NCBI RefSeq assembly: GCF_900156495.1
Contig: NZ_FTNT01000004.1
Span: 1 to 64,000 of the forward strand
Origin: Williamsia sterculiae
Lineage (GTDB): Bacteria > Actinomycetota > Actinomycetes > Mycobacteriales > Mycobacteriaceae
Direction: 5' to 3'
Length of the DNA stretch: 64,000 nt
Shown: positions 9,195 through 18,411 of the stretch, in pieces
Position numbering within the stretch: the stretch's first letter is position 1
Layout: every line of letters begins with the position of its first letter
The notes under the pieces: generated by a model
Told to the model about the DNA's origin: nothing
Seen by the model: the letters and a program-made list of their open reading frames with translations, nothing else
Database searches by the model: none
Program-made: the position numbers and the translations under genes

Positions 9195-10271
9195 TCAGAC
9201 GGTGCGACGGCCTTCGGTGGCGCTCAGCAGTCGGGTCACCAACGCGTTGTATTCCTCCGATGCCTCGATGTTGCTCATGTGGCCCACGTCGGGCAACACC
9301 AGGTACTCGAACACGTTCCCGGACTGTTTGAGCAGATCGACGATGGTGTCCGCGTGCAGCTTGGGTGTCAAGCGGTCGTCGGTACCGACCACCACGGCCG
9401 TGAGCACGTCCAGTGCACGCACTCCCTCGGTGAGACTGATCGCCGACATGGCCGCACCCCAACGGGCCCGGGCCAGGGCCGGGCAGCTGCGCACCATGCC
9501 GTCCACGAACTCCACGTGGGCGAGCCGGGCAGTGGTGTTCAAGGCGATGTACTGCGTCACGCGGGTCGAGTACGGGGTGTGCGGCAACGGTACGGGCGCC
9601 GAGGCGATCAGCCGGCTCACCAGCCGCCGGAAGGGCCGGGTGTAACCGGGCAGTCCGTCGGGGATGACGGCCAGTCGTTCCATCAGTTCCGCGGCCGCGG
9701 TGGAGTTGAGAATCACCGCGCGGGCGTATCGATCGATCTCGCGCGGATGCTGCATGGCCCACGACAGGATGGTCATCCCGCCCATGCTGTGCCCGGCGAT
9801 CAGAGCGCGCCTACCCTCCGGGACCACGGCCTGCAGGACCCGGTGGAGGTCTTGGCCCAGTAGTTCGGGAGAGGCTTTGACGTCGCCCATCTCGCTGCGC
9901 CCATGTCCACGTTGGTCGTAGACGACCACCCGGTGGGTCGCGGCGAACACGTTCAGCTGCGGGAACCAGTGCGTGGTGTTGCAGGTCCACCCGTGCGCGA
10001 ACACGATCAGATCACCGTCGGGCGGACCGTAGGCCAGGACGTTCAGCTTGGCACCGTCGTTTCCGCGAACGTCGATGCGCTCGGGGATCGGCGAGGGGGT
10101 GGCCAGTAGCTGGTCGGGCCCGTCGTCGACGGGCGGGGGCGCGGTGATGGCTTCCCGTAGCAGCGCACCGAGGATGGTGCCGACGGCGAGCGTGGCCGTC
10201 GCACCCACCCCGAGGCCCGTGAGGCCCGCGGTCTTGACCACCTTGCGTGCATTCACCCGCGACGTGCTCAC
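9195..10271 (-). CDS. Membrane-anchored alpha/beta hydrolase
   Basis: Hydrolase of 358 residues. A hydrophobic segment at about residues 14-37 should anchor it in, or target it to, the membrane. The fold follows: VFAHGWTCNTTHWFPQL (oxyanion region), YDQRGHGRSE, nucleophile GHSMGG, acidic GTDDRLTPK and histidine DVGHMSNIE. A complete Ser-Asp-His triad is therefore visible. The substrate is unknown; lipid esters are common for this mycolata group. The GTG start at 10271 overlaps the MerR gene stop by four bases (GTGA), so the two proteins are coupled, and PaiB follows after 11 bases. Confidence 0.88.
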   Translation of the reverse strand: MSTSRVNARKVVKTAGLTGLGVGATATLAVGTILGALLREAITAPPPVDDGPDQLLATPSPIPERIDVRGNDGAKLNVLAYGPPDGDLIVFAHGWTCNTTHWFPQLNVFAATHRVVVYDQRGHGRSEMGDVKASPELLGQDLHRVLQAVVPEGRRALIAGHSMGGMTILSWAMQHPREIDRYARAVILNSTAAAELMERLAVIPDGLPGYTRPFRRLVSRLIASAPVPLPHTPYSTRVTQYIALNTTARLAHVEFVDGMVRSCPALARARWGAAMSAISLTEGVRALDVLTAVVVGTDDRLTPKLHADTIVDLLKQSGNVFEYLVLPDVGHMSNIEASEEYNALVTRLLSATEGRRTV

Positions 10272-11173
10272 TCCACCGTCCTGTCTTCGCGTTCCCCGTC
10301 GTCCCCGTCGGGACTGTATTCCGGTCGACCACTGCCCTGCTGATCCACCGCCGTGTCGTCACCATCGGACCGACGTGGACTCGAGGCGGTGGCGAGGAAG
10401 CCACCGGCAACGAGTTCGTCCTTGAGTGCCTCGGCGGAGCGATCCTCTTTCTCGGCATCGTAGATGTCCGCGGCCTCGGCCAACGCCCGGGAGATCTGTT
10501 CGTCCAACGCGCTGCGAAAGGTGCTCTGCACGATCTCGTGCGCCATCGGGCGCACCGTCTGGATCACTTCGGCCACCTTCGCGATCTCCGACTCCTCGAG
10601 CTCGATGAGTCCACCGTCGGCGCTGAAGTACTTGTCGGTGATGATCGAGACGAAGCTGGCGGCGACGTCACTGAGATCGTCCTGCACCCGGGCCCAACGG
10701 CTCAACAACGTGTCCAGGTCGATGCCTGCCCGCACCAGCACCTCCGCACCCTCCAACAATTCCGGGTTCTTGATCGCGTACTGCGCCCCCTCCTGGGCCA
10801 GTAGGCCGAGGCGTTGACTGAGCGCGATGCTGCTGTCGGTGGCGTTGAGGGTACGACGTAGCTCGTTGATGGTGATCGTCGCCGCACGTTTCAGAGTTCG
10901 CCAGCGCGGTACCTTCGGCGAGCCGATGAGCACGTCGTCGACCCGCATCCCATAGTGGGCGGCCAGCAGCAACTCACTGATCGTGGCGAAGGTGTAACCC
11001 CGTTCGAGCATGCGCGAGATGATGTTGAGCCGGACCAGATGCTCGTCGGAGTACCACCCGGTACGCCCCCGGATCTTGGGTGGCGGCAACAACCCGCGAT
11101 CCTGATAGACGCGGATGTTGCGGACACTGATCCCGGAGATCTCGGAGAGGTCGTTGATCCGGTACTCGGGCAC
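10268..11173 (-). CDS. MerR-family transcriptional regulator
   Basis: A 301-residue regulator. The N-terminal winged helix (RINDLSEISGISVRNIRVYQ, then DRGLLPPPKIRGRTGWYS) is a clear MerR domain in residues 4-70. The remaining ~230 residues are helical and lack the cysteine pattern of metal-sensing MerR proteins, so the effector is probably organic. It is first in an operon with a membrane hydrolase and a PaiB-like protein, with which it overlaps by four bases. The organisation suggests it controls its own operon. The ATG at 11173 precedes the domain directly. Confidence 0.88.
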   Translation of the reverse strand: MPEYRINDLSEISGISVRNIRVYQDRGLLPPPKIRGRTGWYSDEHLVRLNIISRMLERGYTFATISELLLAAHYGMRVDDVLIGSPKVPRWRTLKRAATITINELRRTLNATDSSIALSQRLGLLAQEGAQYAIKNPELLEGAEVLVRAGIDLDTLLSRWARVQDDLSDVAASFVSIITDKYFSADGGLIELEESEIAKVAEVIQTVRPMAHEIVQSTFRSALDEQISRALAEAADIYDAEKEDRSAEALKDELVAGGFLATASSPRRSDGDDTAVDQQGSGRPEYSPDGDDGEREDRTVE

Positions 11174-11208
11174 TGGGCGAGTCTATCGGGGGATGGCCGC
11201 CGCGGTGC

Positions 11209-11520
11209 TCACGCCTTGCGAAACCAGCGCTTGCCCTGGATCGCGTCGACGCGCGGACGAACGTCCACGAGGTACACCAGCATGGCGACGACACCGATGA
11301 TGCCGAGGATGCCGACCGCTCCGAAGAACCAGATGAACAGGGTGGCCGCGGCGAGGATCGAGACCCAGATCACCTTCGACTGACGGTCCACCGCCGGGAA
11401 CGCGTCCGGGCGCTGTAGTGCTGCGTGTACGAGTGCGACCGCGCTGGCCACACCGGCGATGACGGTCAACAGCAACAGGATCATGCTCTGCCCATAGGCC
11501 AGAAAGCCGACGAGGTCCAT
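11209..11520 (-). CDS. DUF2516 family small membrane protein (Rv0476-like)
   Basis: A 103-residue protein with two or three hydrophobic helices (QSMILLLLTVIAGVASAVAL; ILAAATLFIWFFGAVGILGI; IIGVVAMLVYLV) and a positive C-terminus KRWFRKA. It matches the DUF2516 proteins that follow hbhA in mycobacteria; the function is not known. A strong hairpin separates it from hbhA, so part of its expression may be independent. The ATG is at 11520. Confidence 0.88.
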   Translation of the reverse strand: MDLVGFLAYGQSMILLLLTVIAGVASAVALVHAALQRPDAFPAVDRQSKVIWVSILAAATLFIWFFGAVGILGIIGVVAMLVYLVDVRPRVDAIQGKRWFRKA

Positions 11521-11535
11521 GTCTCACAGCCTATG

Positions 11536-11577
11536 CGCAGACCACCCCCCACACCGAGGTGCGGGGGGTGGTCTGCG
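11536..11577 (-). terminator. Strong hairpin after hbhA
   Basis: A 15-base stem (CGCAGACCACCCCCC at 11536-11550 paired with 11563-11577) holds a smaller CACC/GGTG stem in its loop. It lies between the hbhA stop at 11606 and the DUF2516 start. There is no long T-run, as is usual for actinobacterial terminators. It could end or attenuate the hbhA transcript. Confidence 0.7.
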
Positions 11578-11605
11578 GCGATCCGGATCTTCTCGAGCGG
11601 ATCCG

Positions 11606-12349
11606 TCACTTGGCGGGGCGGGTCGCCTTCTTCGCCGGAGCCTTCTTGGCCGGAGCCTTCTTGGCGGGGGCGGTCTTCTTGGCCGGAGCCTTCTTGGCGG
11701 GCGTGGCCGCCTCCTCCAGCTTCTTGGCCGGCGAGTCCGCGCTGGTGCGCGCCTTGCCCTCGACGGTGCCCGCGGCACCCTGGGTCTTGGCGGCGGCGGT
11801 GTCCGCGGCATCGGCGATCTTGGCACTCGCGGTCGATGCGGCCTCGTCGGCCTTGCTGCCCGCGATGCTGGCGATCTTGGCGGCGCGCTCACCGACGGCG
11901 CGAGTCTGCGACGAGACGGTGCCCAGCGCATCCTCGGTCAGGTCGACGGCGTCGTTGTAGGCCTTCTCGGCCCGCGACAGCTGCTCCTGGACGGCCGGCT
12001 GCTGACGCAGACGCTCGACGGTCTCCTCGCCACGCTCGGCCAACGAGTTGTAGATGTCGGTCGCGACCTCGATGTAGGCCTCGGCGACCTTGCGCAGCTC
12101 CTCGGGGGTGAAGCGGCTGCGCAGCTCCTCGATGTTCGCGGGGACCTCCTCGGGCAGCGACTCGATGCGGCTGCGGGTCTCGCCGATGCGGCCGCGAGTC
12201 TCCTCGATCCGGGCCTGAGCGGACCCGGCGGCGGCCTCGGTGCGTTCCCGCAGCTGGTTGATGACCTCGTTCACCTGCTTGAGGGCCAGGTCACCTGCGC
12301 CCACAGCCGCATAGAGCGGGTTGCCCAGGTTACGCTCTGATTTGCTCAC
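11606..12349 (-). CDS. hbhA: Heparin-binding hemagglutinin-like protein
   Basis: A 247-residue surface-associated protein. The N-terminal ~110 residues are predicted coiled coil ([20 protein letters not shown]). An alanine-rich linker and a lysine/alanine/proline tail follow, made of repeated APAKK units in the last ~40 residues. In M. tuberculosis the same tail binds heparan sulfate and carries methylated lysines, and the protein is also tied to lipid-inclusion biology. In this probably environmental relative, adhesion to sugars or lipid bodies is a reasonable guess. The GTG start at 12349 is preceded by AAGGAGAG. It lies 24 bases after the XRE regulator, as in mycobacteria. Confidence 0.9.
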   Translation of the reverse strand: MSKSERNLGNPLYAAVGAGDLALKQVNEVINQLRERTEAAAGSAQARIEETRGRIGETRSRIESLPEEVPANIEELRSRFTPEELRKVAEAYIEVATDIYNSLAERGEETVERLRQQPAVQEQLSRAEKAYNDAVDLTEDALGTVSSQTRAVGERAAKIASIAGSKADEAASTASAKIADAADTAAAKTQGAAGTVEGKARTSADSPAKKLEEAATPAKKAPAKKTAPAKKAPAKKAPAKKATRPAK

Positions 12350-12373
12350 GATTCTCTCCTTGGTTGTGGTGTT

Positions 12374-12853
12374 TCACCGGTTTGAGTGGAGGTGCTGATC
12401 GGGAGGGTCAGGATTCTGCTCGCCCGGATGTTCCCGGCGGAACGAGTCGTAGATCTCCAGCAACATCTGTTTCTGCCGCTCGTTGATCGTGTCGTCGGCG
12501 AGCAGTGCGTCACGCACCGGGCTCGCCGCCCGCTCCTCGAGAATCCCGGCCCGCACGTAGAGCACCTCCGCCGACACACGCAACCCCTTGGCGATCTGGG
12601 CCAGTACGTCGGCAGACGGCTTGCGCAGCCCTCTCTCGATCTGACTGAGGTACGGATTGCTGACCCCGGCGCGATCGGCGAGCTGCCGAATCGACACCTC
12701 GGCCGCAATCCGCTGAGACCGAATGAATTCCCCGATGTCCTGCGCGGCAATTGCCACTCCGGCGACAGCCTTGGATGCGGTGTCGTCCGCACCTGTCTCG
12801 AGATCGCCCTCGTGAGGCGAGTCGTCCGGACGTTTGCCGAAAGCCGGTTTCAT
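12374..12853 (-). CDS. XRE-family transcriptional regulator upstream of hbhA (Rv0474-like)
   Basis: A 159-residue DNA-binding protein. A disordered N-terminus of about 40 residues precedes a Cro/CI helix-turn-helix (SIRQLADRAGVSNPYLSQIE and RGLRKPSADVLAQIAKGLRV, about residues 52-92). A short C-terminal helix contains NERQKQMLLEIYDSFRREH. Its position directly before hbhA matches Rv0474, so control of hbhA is likely. The ATG at 12853 has GGAGGAGG upstream, among the best ribosome sites in the window. Confidence 0.9.
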   Translation of the reverse strand: MKPAFGKRPDDSPHEGDLETGADDTASKAVAGVAIAAQDIGEFIRSQRIAAEVSIRQLADRAGVSNPYLSQIERGLRKPSADVLAQIAKGLRVSAEVLYVRAGILEERAASPVRDALLADDTINERQKQMLLEIYDSFRREHPGEQNPDPPDQHLHSNR

Positions 12854-12980
12854 CGGGTTTCCTCCTCCGATTCCGATGACCAGTATTGCACTGGTGCTAG
12901 CAAATGCAAGCGTCCTGTTAGCAGAAGTGTCGGAGCTCACTTGTCGCACGGACGTGCAGGTCCACACGGTTGGTGGGCGA

Positions 12981-14300
12981 TCAATGGAAAGCGAGGACCG
13001 ACAACGAGTAGATGACCAGTCCCGCAATGGATCCCACGACGGTGCCGTTGATCCGGATGAACTGCAGATCGCGTCCCACCTGCAACTCGATCTTGCGGCT
13101 GGTCTCGTCGGCATCCCAGCCCCGCACGGTGTCGGTGATGACCGCGAGGATCTCCTGTGAGTAGTTGTCGGCCACGTGCTTGGCCACCCGCACGGTCCAG
13201 AAGTTCATCTTGTCCTGCAGTGGCTGATCGTCGCGGATGCGCCTCGCCATCTGGATGATCGCGTCGGCCAACGTGGTGCGCAACGTGCTGTGCGGATCGT
13301 TGAGCATCTCCTCGATCACCGCTTTGCCCGCCTTCCAGGCGGTGGATGCGGCACCGTTGACCTCGTCGCGACCGATGAACTCGTTCTTGATCTCCTCGAC
13401 CTTGGCGATCGTCGCCGGGTCGTTCTGCAGCTCCCAGGCGAACTGCACCAGAAAAGTGTTCATCGCGCGCCGGATGTCGTGGTCGGGGTGGTCGCGGACC
13501 TTCCGGGTGTAGTCGACCATCTCGCGGTAGATCCGGTCGCCGACAAGCGTGTTGACGAACTTCGGTGCCCAGCTAGGACCGTCCTTGTCGATCACACGAT
13601 CGACGAGGTCCTGACTGTTCAGCGCCCAGTCGTGCGCCCGGTCGCAGAGCATCTGGATCACCGGGTCGAGACGGTCCTCCTCGATCAACTGCTCGAGAAC
13701 CCGTCCGGCGGGTGGGCCCCACTGCGGCTCGGCGGCCCACTTCATCGCAGCCATGATGAACTGCTCGACGTCCTCGTCCTGCAGCATCTCCGAGAACAGT
13801 CCGATCAGCCGAGCGGCCTCCTCGTTCACCCGGGGGGAGTTCACCGGGTCGGCCAACCACGTGGAGATCCGTCGGGGCAGCTGCAGTTTGGCGACCTGCC
13901 CTTCGATCACCGACGGAGTGAGGAAGTTCTCGTCGATGAAGTCGCCGAGCTGATCGCCGATGTCGTCCTTCTTTTTCCGGATCAGTGCGGTGTGTGGGAT
14001 CGGCAGACCCAACGGGTGCTTGAACAGCGCGGTCACGGCGAACCAGTCGGCCAGCGCACCCACCATCCCCGCCTCGGAAGCCGCGCCGACGTAGGGCACC
14101 CAGCCGGCGACCGCGGCGCCGTCACGGTGTTCGAGCCACCGGGTGATGAAGTAGATGATCGCGGCGAGGATCAGCATCCCCGTCGCCACGATCTTCATCT
14201 GACGCAGGGCGGCACGGCGGGCTGCGTCACCCGAGCCGTCCCCGAAGCCGGACGGGGTGGCCGGCACCGAGCGCGTGTCGTCTGCGAGCGAAGTCTGCAT
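12981..14300 (-). CDS. DUF445 family membrane protein (Rv0473-like)
   Basis: A 439-residue protein with membrane helices at both ends (ATGMLILAAIIYFITRWL near residue 40; GSIAGLVIYSLSVLAF at the C-terminus). Between them is a long helical region rich in charged residues. GAASEAGMVGALADWFAVTA is the DUF445 signature. The cellular role is unknown; the architecture suggests a membrane tether with a large helical domain. The ATG at 14300 is chosen; the in-frame extension to 14411 shows no similarity. It is divergent from a TetR gene, the same order as Rv0472c-Rv0473. Confidence 0.88.
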   Translation of the reverse strand: MQTSLADDTRSVPATPSGFGDGSGDAARRAALRQMKIVATGMLILAAIIYFITRWLEHRDGAAVAGWVPYVGAASEAGMVGALADWFAVTALFKHPLGLPIPHTALIRKKKDDIGDQLGDFIDENFLTPSVIEGQVAKLQLPRRISTWLADPVNSPRVNEEAARLIGLFSEMLQDEDVEQFIMAAMKWAAEPQWGPPAGRVLEQLIEEDRLDPVIQMLCDRAHDWALNSQDLVDRVIDKDGPSWAPKFVNTLVGDRIYREMVDYTRKVRDHPDHDIRRAMNTFLVQFAWELQNDPATIAKVEEIKNEFIGRDEVNGAASTAWKAGKAVIEEMLNDPHSTLRTTLADAIIQMARRIRDDQPLQDKMNFWTVRVAKHVADNYSQEILAVITDTVRGWDADETSRKIELQVGRDLQFIRINGTVVGSIAGLVIYSLSVLAFH

Positions 14301-14483
14301 TGGTCCAGTCTTACCCGAACCGCAGCTCCACCAAACCCCGGTGACGCCCGCGTCGCGCGGCATCACACACCATGTCAGGTCATCGGTTCCAGACGTTCGC
14401 CGTCCACGCACCCTCTAGGCTGTACAGACCCACCGCCGCACTGACGCCCAGCGCTGCGGTCCGAACAGCAGGAGACGCCCTCG

Positions 14484-15257
14484 ATGCCTTCGCGTCCCGG
14501 CCCCACCACGGCCGCCCGTGCCGCGGTGGCGGCTGCCGCGAACGCCACCAAATCACTGCCTGCATCGTTGCTGGGAGCGTCCGGCACCCCCGGCAAGACG
14601 GACGGTCGCAAACAGCGGTGGGAACAGCACAAGGAACAACGGCGGACCGAATTCATCGACGGAACGCTGTCGGCCGTCCGCGAGCTGGGGCCCGACATCG
14701 GGATGGACGAGATCGCCGGTCACATCGGTGTCTCCAAGACCGTTCTCTACCGCTACTTCACCGACCGCAACGACCTGAACACCGCTGCGATGATCCGGTT
14801 CATCGAGGTGTCCCTCCTGCCCCAGATCACCGAGATGCTCACCGACGACGTCGACGACTTCTCGCTGACCAAACGTGCCATCGCCGGTTACGTCAACGCG
14901 GTCGCCGACGACAGAGCCATCTACTCCTTCGTCACCTCCAACAACGCCGGACCTGCGGCGCTGGCCGACTCGGAAAAGTTGGTCGCCCAGCTGGTGATGT
15001 ACGCGATGACCGACCGCCTGCTCGAACGAGATATGGACACCGCGGGCGTGGAGACGTGGTCGTATGCGCTGGTCGGGGCGATCCGATTGGCCACCCACTG
15101 GTGGATGGTCGAGGAGCAACTCACCGCCGAACAGCTCATCGACCATCTGACGATCATGGTGTGGGGTGCGATCCACGGTGTGATGGCCGTCGGCGGATCG
15201 GCCGAGTTGTTCAACGCGATCGACCATCCGTCGCCCACGATCCGAACGGCTCCCTGA
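14484..15257 (+). CDS. TetR-family transcriptional regulator (Rv0472c-like)
   Basis: A 257-residue regulator with an unusually long N-terminus (about 50 residues rich in Ala and Pro). The helix-turn-helix follows: IGMDEIAGHIGVSKTVLYRY and FTDRNDL, about residues 72-100. The C-terminal ligand domain is helical; the ligand is unknown. It is divergent from the DUF445 gene with 183 bases between, an arrangement shared with mycobacteria, so DUF445 is a possible target. A short CCGACC/GGTCGG hairpin (15259-15273) lies just after the stop. Confidence 0.87.
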   Translation: MPSRPGPTTAARAAVAAAANATKSLPASLLGASGTPGKTDGRKQRWEQHKEQRRTEFIDGTLSAVRELGPDIGMDEIAGHIGVSKTVLYRYFTDRNDLNTAAMIRFIEVSLLPQITEMLTDDVDDFSLTKRAIAGYVNAVADDRAIYSFVTSNNAGPAALADSEKLVAQLVMYAMTDRLLERDMDTAGVETWSYALVGAIRLATHWWMVEEQLTAEQLIDHLTIMVWGAIHGVMAVGGSAELFNAIDHPSPTIRTAP

Positions 15258-15294
15258 CCCGACCTCGGGTCGGCGAGGCAGAGAGGTGTACACG

Positions 15295-16173
15295 ATGAAG
15301 ACTCCGCCCCACCCGTCCACCGATCATCCCTTCGGTGACGAGGGCATGCTCGCTCCGGCACTTCATCCCGAGTCGGTGGGACCGCTGGTCGACCTCGACA
15401 CCCGCTCGACGCCCGGGTACTCCGGCGACAAATCCGACGGGACCCGGTTTCTCACCGAGCGCGGGGACAAGCTCTCCACGTTGCAGGAGATGTTGTACGC
15501 CAACGGCCGCACCGGTGATCCGCGGTCGGTGCTGCTGGTTCTGCAGGGTATGGACACGTCGGGCAAGGGTGGCATCGTCAAGCACGTCCTCGGCATGGTG
15601 GATCCACAGGGGGTGTCACACTCCGTCTTCGGCCCACCGACCGACGAGGAACTCGAGCACGACTTCCTCTGGCGGATTCGCAAGAAGCTGCCCGCCGCGG
15701 GACAACTCGGCGTGTTCGATCGATCCCACTACGAGGACGTGCTGGTGGTCCGCGTGCACGAGTTGGTGGAGCAGGAGGAGTGGGAGCGGCGTTACGACGC
15801 CATCAACGAGTTCGAGGAGGAAGTGGTCGCCGGCGGTACCGCCGTGGTCAAGGTGGTGCTGGCGATCTCCCACGACGAACAACGGTCCCGGTTGGCGAAA
15901 CGACTCAACCGGCCGGACAAATATTGGAAGTACAGTCCCGACGACATCACCGAGCGCCGCTTCTGGCACAGCTACCAGGAGGCCTACCAGGCGGTCCTGG
16001 ACCGGACCAGCACCCCGCACGCGCCTTGGCACGTGGTGCCCGCCGACCGCAAGTGGTTCGCCCGATTGGCCGTCACCGAGCTGCTCATCGAGACTCTCGA
16101 CCGCCTCGAACTCACCTGGCCCGCACCTGACTTCGACGTCGAGGAACAGAAACTGAGGCTTGCCGAGAGCTGA
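15295..16173 (+). CDS. Polyphosphate:nucleotide phosphotransferase, PPK2 family (class III-like)
   Basis: A 292-residue kinase transferring phosphate between polyphosphate and nucleotides. The Walker A loop is LQGMDTSGKGGIVKHV, Walker B is GVFDRSHYEDVLVVRVHEL, and HDFLWRIRKKLP and YWKYSPDDITERRFW are conserved lid and helix segments. The NPQGV-like VDPQGVSHSVF and the RSHYEDVLVVRVH segment place it nearest the class III subgroup, which can phosphorylate both AMP and ADP. That subclass is my reading of motifs, not a tree. The ATG at 15295 has AGAGG eight bases upstream, preferred over the GTG at 15286. It is a different subgroup from the PPK2 at 40002-40961. Confidence 0.88.
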   Translation: MKTPPHPSTDHPFGDEGMLAPALHPESVGPLVDLDTRSTPGYSGDKSDGTRFLTERGDKLSTLQEMLYANGRTGDPRSVLLVLQGMDTSGKGGIVKHVLGMVDPQGVSHSVFGPPTDEELEHDFLWRIRKKLPAAGQLGVFDRSHYEDVLVVRVHELVEQEEWERRYDAINEFEEEVVAGGTAVVKVVLAISHDEQRSRLAKRLNRPDKYWKYSPDDITERRFWHSYQEAYQAVLDRTSTPHAPWHVVPADRKWFARLAVTELLIETLDRLELTWPAPDFDVEEQKLRLAES

Positions 16174-16298
16174 GGTGGGCGGGAGCGGTGGTGGGGCCGA
16201 CAGGCCATGGTCTCGGAAGGTCGTGAAGCACCTGACGTCTGGCAGGATCGGACCGCATGGAAACCGTTCTGTTCCCGTCTGCGCCGACGGGGGTGAAA

Positions 16299-16698
16299 TG
16301 TTGACACTGCAACGTGCGGCATACGTCACGAGGCACAGGCGCACAACGATCTACGGATGCCACCGTTGGCGCAGTCGCCGGCTCAGCTGACGGTCGAGTT
16401 GTGAGGTCCGTCGGTGCCGGCGTTGGGACTGCGTAGCGCCGGGTGGCGACTCATCGCCGCGGTCCGTGTGCGGGTCGACTCCGCGACGTGGGTCGCCGAG
16501 GTGGGGCGGCTCGTCGTCGCGCCTGATCTCCAGGGACGCGGTCTGGGTGGCCGATTGCTGAACCTCGTCGAGCAGCGAATCGCACACGAGGCCGCGTACG
16601 GTTACCTCGTCTTTGCCCTGCACGCATACGTATCTGATATTCGGAGTAGTCCACGGGCCGCGAGCTGGCGGTCGGATTGTGTCGGAGCACTGATCTAG
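16299..16698 (+). pseudogene. Decayed GNAT acetyltransferase
   Basis: Pieces of one GCN5-type N-acetyltransferase lie in order but broken. LTLQRAAYVT starts at about 16299. A one-base loss near 16329 shifts the frame to EAQAHNDLRMPPLAQSPAQL. An in-frame TGA stands at 16402. The acetyl-CoA-binding core then reads VGRLVVAPDLQGRGLGGRLL. The expected C-terminal strand (LFTGH...NLRLY type) is degenerate. At least two disabling changes make this a pseudogene, not a functional small gene; an open segment from 16414 is what remains of the core. Confidence 0.75.
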
Positions 16699-17062
16699 AC
16701 TTCTTACCGCGCCCCTGTAGGTGCGACCATGTCGATTGTTGCGCAATCCCTTTCGCTATATTCTGGGTTGCCCAAAGGCCGAACACCTGCACTATGGACG
16801 CATGAGATCAGAGCGGCTACGCGGGCCAGTTGACTTTCCGTCGACGGTCGCCCGCCCAGCGCTCGTGCCGAGCGACGCTCGACGCATGCGACGAGAACTC
16901 TTCGGCCAGAATCCAGCATTCACCGGAACCCGGTGCGGTTCTGATGCGTCTCATTGACATGCAGGACAACCGGCGTAGTCCATACCATCGCAGGATCTCG
17001 TCGAAACGCATTGCGGTAGCTGAAACTATTTCCGACCATTCGACACCGGTGAGGTGACCAAC
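16699..17062. other. Intergenic stretch without a supported gene
   Basis: This 364-base region between the GNAT remnant and the HNH gene shows no open frame with recognisable similarity on either strand. It is less GC-rich than its neighbours. A TTGACA word at 16954-16959 could be a -35 element for the HNH gene, with TAGTCC 16 bases further as a weak -10. Confidence 0.4.
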
Positions 17063-18232
17063 ATGCACGCAGGAATGTTCACCGAGATGGGTGATCTGCT
17101 TGTCGACGAACTCGATACGAGCGCCGGTGTGGTCAATGATGTGGACGCCGACATCATCGCCGCGATAGGTGGTGCGGTGCGTTTGCGGGCGGTCACCGAT
17201 CATCTGCTGGCGGTGCTCGCGGCGCAGGCCGAGCGAGTCGGTGTCGCGAAGCGATCCGGGATGAAGACGCGGGAACTGTTGGTGGCCAACGGAATGGCTC
17301 CGGTCGCGGCGGATCGGTGTCTGCGGGTGGGACGGGCTGTGGATGCGTTGGCTTCTCCGCAGCGGTACAGCAGCAACGGGTTCCTCTCCGGTGAACACGT
17401 CGACGCGGTCGTACGCGGGGTCGCACATGTGAGCACGCGTACCAAGCAGCCGGTGGGCTCGGAGGCGATCACCACGGTGGAGAGCACGTTGGTCGGTCAG
17501 GCGATCTCCGGTGCCAGCCCCGCGGAACTGATGGCTCTGGCGCGTGCGGTTGCTGTCGAGGCCGCACCCGCAGGCGACACCATCCCGGCCGCCGAGGACG
17601 CCACGCTCAACGAGATGGGCTGGCATCAGGTTGACGACGGACGCCTGCAGGGCACCTTCGATCTGGATGTTCTCACCGGGGAACGGTTGATCTGCGCGGT
17701 CGACACCGCATCACGACCACGACCCCTACCCGACGGCACACCCGACCCACGATCCGCGGGCAGGCGTCGCGCCGACGCCTTCGGGCAACTACTGCAATGC
17801 GGAGTCCGTGCCGCAGCCGACGACGCGATGGTCAGTGCGCCGAGAACGGAGGTGATGGTGACCGTGCCCCTCGAAGATCGGAACACCGCACGCCTGGGGT
17901 GGTTGGGGTCCATCTCCGACCGGGCGGCCAAGTTGGTCGGGTGCGATGCCGGGATCACCCGGGTCGACCTCGACCAGCACGGTGTACCCACCGCGGTGTC
18001 GGCGACGAAACGCTTGTTCACCGGGGCGGTGCGTAAGGCGGTCATCGTGCGTGATCAGTGCTGTGTGAAATGCGGTGCACCCGCCTCCTGGACGGACTGC
18101 CACCACATCGTCCACCACGCCGACGGCGGACCGACCATCCTCGACAACGGGTGCCTGCTCTGCCGGTCCTGCCACACCGCCGTGCACCACCAGGGATGGG
18201 AAGTGGTCATCGGCCACGACCGCCACCCCTGA
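17063..18232 (+). CDS. DUF222/HNH endonuclease domain protein (13E12 repeat family)
   Basis: A protein of about 389 residues. The N-terminal two thirds is the helical DUF222 region typical of the 13E12/REP13E12-like families of mycolata. The C-terminus is an HNH nuclease with paired CxxC zinc knuckles: CVKCGAPASWTDCHHIVHH and NGCLLCRSCHTAVHH, about residues 334-377. Members are often multicopy, and some adjoin mobile elements; no element borders are visible here. ATG 17063 is taken; GTG 17054 in frame is an alternative. It stands in a loose region between a pseudogene and metE, consistent with a local insertion point. Confidence 0.85.
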   Translation: MHAGMFTEMGDLLVDELDTSAGVVNDVDADIIAAIGGAVRLRAVTDHLLAVLAAQAERVGVAKRSGMKTRELLVANGMAPVAADRCLRVGRAVDALASPQRYSSNGFLSGEHVDAVVRGVAHVSTRTKQPVGSEAITTVESTLVGQAISGASPAELMALARAVAVEAAPAGDTIPAAEDATLNEMGWHQVDDGRLQGTFDLDVLTGERLICAVDTASRPRPLPDGTPDPRSAGRRRADAFGQLLQCGVRAAADDAMVSAPRTEVMVTVPLEDRNTARLGWLGSISDRAAKLVGCDAGITRVDLDQHGVPTAVSATKRLFTGAVRKAVIVRDQCCVKCGAPASWTDCHHIVHHADGGPTILDNGCLLCRSCHTAVHHQGWEVVIGHDRHP

Positions 18233-18378
18233 CTCATCCCACCCGCAACGGTGGACCCACGACGCCGACCCCTGCCCGCCCACAACCGGCGAACCATGCG
18301 ACTCGACTGTTCACCGATGCCCGCCGCCTGAGACTGCACTACCCAGCGCCCGTGCCACGCGGACGCGCATGTATCTCG

Positions 18379-18394
18379 ACAACTCCATAGTTGT
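18379..18394 (-). terminator. Weak hairpin downstream of the MetE-like gene
   Basis: ACAACT and AGTTGT arms of six bases with a four-base loop lie 18 bases beyond the MetE-like stop, in the gap between two convergent genes. It is short and has no T-run, so it is only a candidate terminator. Confidence 0.35.
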
Positions 18395-18411
18395 GAGCTG
18401 CCGGATCGCCG

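Noticed and set aside
16414-16698. Small functional acetyltransferase
   Set aside because: The upstream part of the same fold is present but split by a frameshift and a TGA, so this is a pseudogene fragment.
17063-18232. HNH gene as a homing endonuclease or intein
   Set aside because: It has the DUF222 N-terminal domain of the chromosomal 13E12 family and no splice junction motifs; no target gene is interrupted.
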